Assembly (NCBI GenBank): GCA_023433685.1
Contig: JAEYUD010000195.1
Coordinates: forward strand, 1 to 27,375
Origin: Bacteroidota bacterium
Lineage (GTDB): Bacteria; Bacteroidota; Ignavibacteria; Ignavibacteriales; Ignavibacteriaceae
DNA: 27,375 nucleotides
Direction: 5' to 3'
Made by a program: the position numbers and the translations under genes. The notes below the pieces were generated by a model that searched no databases, was not told the origin of the DNA, and worked only from the letters and a program-made list of their open reading frames with translations. Every line of letters begins with the position of its first letter. Position 1 is the stretch's first letter. Below are positions 22,413-27,375 of the stretch, piece after piece.

Positions 22413-23180
22413 TTAATAGAAAAAGAGTCCGGCCATCAGGCCTACCTGCACGAAGAAAGCATCACCTTTAACATCACTCGCGGGGAAGTTTGTAACATTC
22501 ACGTTATTGTCGGCTTTCCAGTTGTCACCGAAGAGGTTAAAGGCATAACCGGCACCCACTCTGAAAGAGATAAGGGGGTGGAGCATAAAATCCGCGTTAA
22601 GGGTAGGCGCGAGAGTCATGTAAGTGTTGGTATATTTTCTTCCGTACGAAAGGGTTGACCCGGTGGCGTCATCTTTGAAGCCTGTAAGGTCGCCGCCCCA
22701 GTCAACAGAGCCTTTATGCCTGTAGACCTCAATGGTCTGACCGCCAACGCCGACAATTCCGCCGAGTGAGAGAGCCCAGTTTCTGATGAAGGGGAGTGAG
22801 TACTCAACCGTTAAACCCGCGAACGAGTTCGCGTAGCGTGTTTCCTTCTCAAATCCGTTAATGGTACCTTTGGCTGAAGTGCCGGAAGTGACGCCAAGAC
22901 CGCCGATCCTGAGGTGTTTTATCACACCTATGTAGACAAATCCTCCGCCACCCGAGTAGTAGGATGCTCCTGAAAGTTCGGGGGTACCAAATCCGGAGAG
23001 GGCAGTGTTAAGTTTCGAGAGGTCGGTGAACATAACCCCGCCAAAGTAACCGCCGCCGCCGCCGAAGGGGGCATCGAACGCGGGAGCGCGTTCAACCGGT
23101 TCGTAATCATCTTCATCTTTGTTCTGCGCGAAGACCACGCTAAGACCCATCATCAGGATGAGCATCAGTTTTTTTACCAC
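22413..23180 (-). CDS. Outer-membrane beta-barrel protein
   Basis: About 255 residues from a GTG at 23180; the longer frame from 23294 runs into the upstream gene and is unlikely. Signal peptide KKLMLILMMGLSVVFAQ. A short acidic linker (NKDEDDYEPVERAP) and a Gly-rich stretch (PFGGGGGYFGG) lead into alternating amphipathic strands such as FVYIGVIKHLRIGGLGVTSG, LTVEYSLPFIRNWALSLGG and ISFRVGAGYAFNLFGDNW. It ends AFFVQVGLMAGLFFY, with a terminal aromatic as usual for barrels. It starts seven bases after the transglutaminase-like gene and sits before rmlB. No specific substrate is evident. Confidence 0.75.
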   Translation of the reverse strand: MVKKLMLILMMGLSVVFAQNKDEDDYEPVERAPAFDAPFGGGGGYFGGVMFTDLSKLNTALSGFGTPELSGASYYSGGGGFVYIGVIKHLRIGGLGVTSGTSAKGTINGFEKETRYANSFAGLTVEYSLPFIRNWALSLGGIVGVGGQTIEVYRHKGSVDWGGDLTGFKDDATGSTLSYGRKYTNTYMTLAPTLNADFMLHPLISFRVGAGYAFNLFGDNWKADNNVNVTNFPASDVKGDAFFVQVGLMAGLFFY

Positions 23181-23187
23181 AAATGCC

Positions 23188-24621
23188 TCAGTTTTCGTTT
23201 TTATAGTCGAGATAAATTTCGTAATTCCATTTGTCAAAATAGAGATTTCCGCCTCTCCACTCAACTTCACCCCTCTGGAAATCGACTGTTTCACTGCGGG
23301 GGTGAATCTTTGCGGGATAGAAGTTGCCGGAGATATCGTCGTTCACGATGAAATGATAATTGTCCGTGTTTCCGAGATAGTAGTATCTGACGAGTGGATC
23401 ATCAGATGGCTTCAGTTTGAACGACTGATCAGCGGGGATCCATCCGGTTTCATTAAAATAAACCTCTGCCCAGTCGTGAAGGTTCACCTCGGGTGGGTGC
23501 AGCATCCATCCGCTTTGCCATTTCGCTGGTATACCGTTCATTCTGAGAAGGGTTATCAGTAGGAGCGACTGTATACCGCAGTCACCGTGCATGTTCTCAT
23601 AACAATAGGGAGCGATCGCCGGGATGGTTGAGTACTCAATCGCGCCGGCCCAGGGGATGTTGTCGTTTATCCACTCATAGATCAGTTTAAATTTCTTCAC
23701 GGGTTCAGTTTCGTTGCCGGTGATACGGTCTGAAAGCTCCTTCAGTTCTTTTGTGAAGGCGATGTGGGGCAGCCTTTCAGAGGTAAATTCTTCAAAAAGC
23801 GCTGAGGAAGTGTCAATCGTGTAATTTTTGTTAAAATCGAGTCCGTTGTACTCACCGTACGATTTGAAACGGTATGCAACTTCAAATACCACCGGACTGT
23901 CTTTCTCTGCCGGTGCTTCAAGATAGATCGATCTGTGAGTTGAAGTAAACGGTGATATTATGAAATTCTCATAGTTCGCTGAGATGAACTCAACATCGGT
24001 TTGTCTCTCACGGTTCTCAGCCGGATAGGGTAGCCAGCAGCGGATGATCTCACCCGCGGGAACAGCATTTGGCTTAACAGTAAGTCTGTACCTTACGCTG
24101 ATCGTCATTGGGTTTACGAGCTGTTTCCCCTCTTTTTTGCTTTCGGATATCAACCCGGGAAGGTAGTCGAGAAGAAATTCATCAAGAGCGTCGGGCTGCT
24201 TCCCCTCCACCTCGATCCATCTCTTTTTTGCCTCTTTGTTGATCCGGAAAAAGTTTCTCGCCGCGAGTTTGAAATATTTTTTCTCGCCGTCGATCATCCG
24301 GCACTCAAGTGATCTCTCCTTTTCCCAGGCATCAAGCTGCTGATCTGTAACACCGGGGAAATATTTGGCTATGTAGGTCTTCACTTCAGGGCGGGTTTTG
24401 GTGAAGTCTTTTCTTATCCGTTCCATAAGATCAAGTGTAAACTTTAGATCATACTCCCGCACGGGGGAAGTGCCGCCGTTTGCCAACAAGGCATTGATAG
24501 CCCCGGTAGCCTTGGTGAATTCCCCATGGTTAAAAAGGGAATCGATATCGGGGGATCCCGACTGGGACCGGATGTTTATGCTCATCAGCAGAACCGCGAC
24601 TATTGTGGCTAATAACTTCAT
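23188..24621 (-). CDS. Exported transglutaminase-like (papain-fold) protein
   Basis: About 477 residues from MKLLATIVAVLLMS, a signal peptide. The N-terminal 150 residues are helical, and the middle is a beta domain. The C-terminal transglutaminase-like core has the Cys in MHGDCGIQSLLLITLLRMNG (about residue 346), the His in NLHDWAEVYFN (about 381) and the Asp in GWIPADQSFKL (about 396), so the Cys-His-Asp triad is complete. Such proteins act as proteases, peptidoglycan-peptide hydrolases or transamidases in the periplasm. It is the first gene of the operon leading to the barrel protein, rmlB and the SLBB protein. An ATG at 24636 is an alternative start. Confidence 0.85.
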   Translation of the reverse strand: MKLLATIVAVLLMSINIRSQSGSPDIDSLFNHGEFTKATGAINALLANGGTSPVREYDLKFTLDLMERIRKDFTKTRPEVKTYIAKYFPGVTDQQLDAWEKERSLECRMIDGEKKYFKLAARNFFRINKEAKKRWIEVEGKQPDALDEFLLDYLPGLISESKKEGKQLVNPMTISVRYRLTVKPNAVPAGEIIRCWLPYPAENRERQTDVEFISANYENFIISPFTSTHRSIYLEAPAEKDSPVVFEVAYRFKSYGEYNGLDFNKNYTIDTSSALFEEFTSERLPHIAFTKELKELSDRITGNETEPVKKFKLIYEWINDNIPWAGAIEYSTIPAIAPYCYENMHGDCGIQSLLLITLLRMNGIPAKWQSGWMLHPPEVNLHDWAEVYFNETGWIPADQSFKLKPSDDPLVRYYYLGNTDNYHFIVNDDISGNFYPAKIHPRSETVDFQRGEVEWRGGNLYFDKWNYEIYLDYKNEN

Positions 24622-24699
24622 TTTTTGCCGGACCATTTTAATTTTTTTGAGTTTAAACCTTGGGTCAAAGTTCAACTGTCTTATCAGCAGCGAAATAAT

Positions 24700-24736
24700 A
24701 AAGTAAATTTGATATTTTGCCGGGGGAATTTACTTT
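24700..24736. promoter_or_regulatory. Perfect inverted repeat between divergent operons
   Basis: AAAGTAAATT and AATTTACTTT form an exact 10-bp inverted repeat with a 17-base spacer that includes GCCGGGGG. It sits between the transglutaminase operon (minus) and the secreted-protein/PqqD operon (plus), about 40-80 bases from each start. It could be an operator shared by both promoters. Confidence 0.5.
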
Positions 24737-24778
24737 AATTTAAACAACAAAAATACGATTTACCGAAAGGCTATTAAA

Positions 24779-25615
24779 ATGAAAAAATATTTGCTACCTT
24801 TTCTTGCAATTTTTTCATTCACCATTCTACCCCAGTTCAGTCTTCAGTGGACCTCAAGCGCGATTCCTTACGCCAAACTTTCCGGTTGGATGAACTACGA
24901 AAAGCAAGGCGACAAATGGCTGGAGCGCATCTACACCATCGACAGCACACGGTTCGATGTGATGGGAGCAGGCTACTCGACAACCCCTGCTTTCACATAC
25001 AATTTCACTGCCGCCGAAAAAACCGCGGGTGGACAGCTATACTCACTGGAGACTGATATTAACGGAAATGGCATAGCCGATGCTTACATACTCGCCTATA
25101 ACGGGGTGGCTACAAACTATCGCCAGTCGTTCAAGATTATTGACCTCGGCACCGGTGCGACACTTCTGGAAAAAAACGATGCCAACTGGTACTACATGTA
25201 CCCGTCTCTCGGTGACATAAACAACGACGGATACCTTGAACTGGTGGTTGTAAAATATGACTACCCGCTCTTCACCAATTTTTATTACGAGGTATACTCG
25301 ACAGGTGTCACGGGAAATAAAGACCTTTCGATAAACTATGACTTCAAACTGACGCAGAACTACCCCAACCCATTCAATCCCGAAACCAAAATAGAGTTTA
25401 CACTTAAAAACACCTCCCCGGTTAGACTTGATGTCTTCGATATCAGCGGTGCAAAAGTAAGAACCCTCGTTAACGGAGAGCTGCAGCAGGGCCTCCAAAG
25501 CGTAAGTTGGGACGGAAGAAACGATGCCGGAAATAAAGTGCCCACAGGGGTTTACATGTACACCCTCACCGCAGGCGACAATTCACAGACCAGAAAAATG
25601 GTAATTTTAAAGTAG
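24779..25615 (+). CDS. Secreted protein with Ca-binding repeats and type IX secretion C-terminal domain
   Basis: 278 residues. Signal peptide MKKYLLPFLAIFSFTILPQF. The middle has two DxNxDG-type calcium loops (ETDINGNGIADAYIL and LGDINNDGYLELVVV), as in FG-GAP/VCBS propeller proteins. From about residue 185 comes a type IX sorting domain with NYPNPFNPETKIEFTL, a FlgD-like fold (SVSWDGRNDAGNKVPTGVYM) and the terminal RKMVILK. The propeller is too short to be complete, so this may be a small adhesin-like or cell-surface protein. An AGGAG that overlaps its stop codon serves the next gene 8 bases away, so it is probably co-transcribed with the PqqD-like operon. Confidence 0.85.
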   Translation: MKKYLLPFLAIFSFTILPQFSLQWTSSAIPYAKLSGWMNYEKQGDKWLERIYTIDSTRFDVMGAGYSTTPAFTYNFTAAEKTAGGQLYSLETDINGNGIADAYILAYNGVATNYRQSFKIIDLGTGATLLEKNDANWYYMYPSLGDINNDGYLELVVVKYDYPLFTNFYYEVYSTGVTGNKDLSINYDFKLTQNYPNPFNPETKIEFTLKNTSPVRLDVFDISGAKVRTLVNGELQQGLQSVSWDGRNDAGNKVPTGVYMYTLTAGDNSQTRKMVILK

Positions 25616-25623
25616 GAGAAATT

Positions 25624-25878
25624 ATGAGACAATTCGAAGTGCCCGGCTACGCTGCCTTGAGTGATACAGGTTTCGTGTTCCTCGGCAACACGGGCGAAAC
25701 CTTCAATATGAACGAACTTGCAAAAGAGATTTACGAACAGTTCAAACTGCACAAAAACTCCGACGAAGTATTCAACCATGTTCTCGAGAACTACGAGGTT
25801 GACCGTCAGACATTTGAACGCGATTTTGAGGATTATATTAATCGACTTTTATCATTCGGACTCGTTAAAGAATTATGA
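25624..25878 (+). CDS. PqqD-like protein (RiPP recognition element fold)
   Basis: 84 residues. The pattern fits PqqD: an N-terminal beta hairpin (LSDTGFVFLGNTGETFNMNE), then a winged-helix section (LAKEIYEQFKLHKNSDEVF) and VLENYEVDRQTFERDFEDYI with RLLSFGLVKEL. PqqD folds bind leader peptides of ribosomally made, modified peptides and present them to modifying enzymes. There is a strong AGGAGA site before the ATG, and the stop overlaps the ATP-grasp start by four bases (ATGA). Neighbours are an ATP-grasp ligase and a PLP decarboxylase rather than PqqE or a radical-SAM enzyme, so it probably serves an unusual pathway. Confidence 0.8.
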   Translation: MRQFEVPGYAALSDTGFVFLGNTGETFNMNELAKEIYEQFKLHKNSDEVFNHVLENYEVDRQTFERDFEDYINRLLSFGLVKEL

Positions 25879-26909
25879 AGATAGCCATTACCGGCCTTAA
25901 TGCCACTGACAATCCCGGTCCCGGTATCCCCGTAATGCGGAGCCTCCAGGAGGGCAACATTCCAGATCTTAAACTGACGGGACTGATTTACGACTCCCTC
26001 GAACCGGGCATCTACATGGACGACATGGCAGAGAAGTGTTACCAGATACCTTACCCCTCGGCTGGCCTTGAAGCTCTTTATGACAGGATCGCCTATATTA
26101 ATTCAATCGAAAAGATCGACATGATAATCCCCACGCTCGACAGCGAACTTTACGGCTTTGTAAAGCTTGAGCCCAAGCTTAACGCGCTCGGGATAAAGAC
26201 TTTCCTTCCCACGGTCGAGCAGTTGAACATACGCGGCAAGGACAAACTCTTCAGTTTCTGCAAAGCGAACGGGATCAATGTGCCGAAGAACACCCTGGCG
26301 ACCACGCTTCAGGATCTTTACTCGTTGCCTTCTGATTTCACTTATCCCGTCGTAATAAAGGGAATTTTCTACGAAGCCTACATCGCGAACAATTTTGAAG
26401 AAGCGACAACTCACTTCAAGAAACTGGCGAACAAGTGGGGTTACCCGATCATTATTCAAGAGTTCATTAAAGGGGCAGAGTACAATGTGGTTGCCCTTGG
26501 TGACGGCGATGGCGGAATGACAGGAGCCGTACCGATGAAAAAGCTCTACATCACCGACAAAGGAAAAGGATGGTCGGGTGTAACAATTACCGAACCCGCG
26601 CTGCTTGATATTTCGAGGAAGGTAATTTCCGCGATAAAGTGGAAGAGTGGTATGGAGCTTGAATTTATGAAGTCGGAAGCAACGGGTGAGTACTACCTCC
26701 TCGAGATCAACCCGAGGTTCCCCGCGTGGGTGTATCTCGCTCCCGGGGCAGGGCAGAACCTCCCCGCAGCCATGGTAAAAATGGCCCACGGTGAGAAAGT
26801 GGCGCCGATGAAAGATTATACAGTTGGTAAAATGTTCGTCCGCTGCTCATGGGATCTGCTGGCGGATGTATCAAAACTTGCACAGATATCGACCTTAGGA
26901 GTTATTTAA
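25875..26909 (+). CDS. ATP-grasp ligase
   Basis: 344 residues. The pre-ATP-grasp domain starts KIAITGLNATDNPGPGIPVM. The ATP-grasp fold shows RGKDKLFSFCKANGINVPKN and YPVVIKGIFYEAYI with the ATP-binding Lys. IIIQEFIKGAEYNVVALGDG provides the acidic pair of the hinge. The metal-binding end is E277-INPRF with N279 and R281, followed by WVYLAPGAGQNLPAAMVKMA. These enzymes join a carboxylate, activated as acyl-phosphate, to an amine or other nucleophile; the carbamoyl-phosphate-synthase-like layout is shared by many peptide ligases. The substrate is unknown. Its genetic coupling to a PqqD-like protein and a decarboxylase suggests amide formation on a peptide or carrier. Confidence 0.86.
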   Translation: MKIAITGLNATDNPGPGIPVMRSLQEGNIPDLKLTGLIYDSLEPGIYMDDMAEKCYQIPYPSAGLEALYDRIAYINSIEKIDMIIPTLDSELYGFVKLEPKLNALGIKTFLPTVEQLNIRGKDKLFSFCKANGINVPKNTLATTLQDLYSLPSDFTYPVVIKGIFYEAYIANNFEEATTHFKKLANKWGYPIIIQEFIKGAEYNVVALGDGDGGMTGAVPMKKLYITDKGKGWSGVTITEPALLDISRKVISAIKWKSGMELEFMKSEATGEYYLLEINPRFPAWVYLAPGAGQNLPAAMVKMAHGEKVAPMKDYTVGKMFVRCSWDLLADVSKLAQISTLGVI

Positions 26910-26910
26910 A

Positions 26911-27375
26911 ATGACACAGAAAAAAAGATACGAACGCCCCGTGGTGTTAAAACAGTTCTCAGGATTCATGAACAAGTTCGGCGCGAGACCTGTAACCCAG
27001 CCAAGAACAGAGATCGACGGCGTTGCCGTTAAAGAACTTGCGGAAAGATTCGGCTCACCCCTTTTTGTGATCTCTGAAAGGAAAATCAGGGAAAACCAGC
27101 GGAAAATGAACCGGATATTCAAGACCCGCTACCCGAAGGTGCAGTTCTCATGGTCGTATAAAACCAACTATCTTAACGCTGTTTGCTCGGTATTCCACCA
27201 GGAAGGCTCATGGGCGGAAGTGGTGTCGGGATTCGAGTATGAGAAGGCCCGCAGGCTTGGCGTTCGCGGCGAGCACATCCTCTTTAACGGACCCGACAAA
27301 TCGAAAGCCGATCTTAAAAGGGCGATCTCCGAGGGTTCAAAGATACACATCGACCACTTCGACGAACTTTATGAC
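26911..27375 (+). CDS. PLP-dependent decarboxylase, LysA/Orn-DAP-Arg decarboxylase type (3' cut by window)
   Basis: First 155 residues only. AGGAG nine bases before the ATG supports the start. The fold-III barrel starts with LAERFGSPLFVISERKIREN. The PLP Lys is K84 in FSWSYKTNYLNAV, then SWAEVVSGFEYEKARRLGV and HILFNGPDKSKADLKRAI, as in diaminopimelate decarboxylase. Residues 1-24 are extra: KKRYERPVVLKQFSGFMNKF. They are basic, with a YxxP motif (Y7-P10) and G18, which resembles leader segments recognised by PqqD-type RRE domains. It is one base after the ATP-grasp gene. The substrate need not be meso-diaminopimelate; butirosin biosynthesis has a similar ATP-grasp/decarboxylase pair acting on a carrier-bound amino acid. 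Confidence 0.85.
   Translation, partial: MTQKKRYERPVVLKQFSGFMNKFGARPVTQPRTEIDGVAVKELAERFGSPLFVISERKIRENQRKMNRIFKTRYPKVQFSWSYKTNYLNAVCSVFHQEGSWAEVVSGFEYEKARRLGVRGEHILFNGPDKSKADLKRAISEGSKIHIDHFDELYD

Noticed and set aside
26103..26789. 228-residue minus-strand frame inside the ATP-grasp gene
   Set aside because: Antisense to the conserved ATP-binding region, no start signal, no family pattern.

Overview
The window looks like a chromosomal segment from an uncultured member of the Bacteroidota/Chlorobiota/Ignavibacteriota assemblage, most likely Ignavibacteriota. Two secreted proteins end in the C-terminal sorting region typical of that lineage (an N-x-PNPFNP motif, a beta domain, then a terminal K(K/M)xILxK-like tail used by type IX secretion). 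Shine-Dalgarno use is mixed, TTG and GTG starts occur, and the core genes have moderate GC. This assignment is inference from motifs, not a database match.

Left edge (1-1918): most of a diversity-generating retroelement (DGR). In order there is a left-truncated HRDC-domain protein, an Avd-like four-helix protein, a DGR reverse transcriptase (IGNLTSQ and YMDD), and directly after the RT stop an adenine-rich template repeat encoding 15 Asn in a C-type-lectin-like frame. No variable repeat or target gene is present, so the diversified protein should lie outside the window, probably just upstream. From 1920 to 2597 is a gene-free, repeat-rich stretch: two identical 76-bp repeats, small palindromes, three separate heptamer arrays and a terminator.

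Centre-left (2598-14286): an eight-haem-motif cytochrome with a type IX secretion tail (minus strand) is divergent from an OmpR-type response regulator/histidine kinase pair and a TPR-containing histidine kinase. Facing them is a heavy-metal RND pump and its membrane-fusion lipoprotein, with a His-rich small secreted protein nearby, then a DUF2911 protein.

Accessory patch (14434-18895): tRNA-Ser(GCT) and its terminator, a degraded Eco57I-type restriction-methyltransferase remnant, and an intact AT-rich two-gene module (ABC/OLD-like ATPase plus a PD-(D/E)XK-like nuclease) that looks like an antiphage system. The housekeeping gene proC follows, then a tiny membrane peptide, a tRNA-like fragment and a MntA-HepT (MNT/HEPN) toxin-antitoxin pair.

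Right part (19032-27375): a Gly/Arg-tailed lipoprotein; a minus-strand operon of transglutaminase-like protein, outer-membrane beta-barrel, rmlB and an SLBB polysaccharide-export protein, ending in a terminator; then a plus-strand operon of a type IX-secreted protein, a PqqD-like RiPP-recognition protein, an ATP-grasp ligase and a PLP decarboxylase cut by the window end. The decarboxylase N-terminus resembles a RiPP leader (YxxP...G), which with the PqqD-like gene suggests an undescribed peptide- or amino-acid-modifying pathway. This operon and the ATPase/nuclease pair are the best candidates for new biology here.
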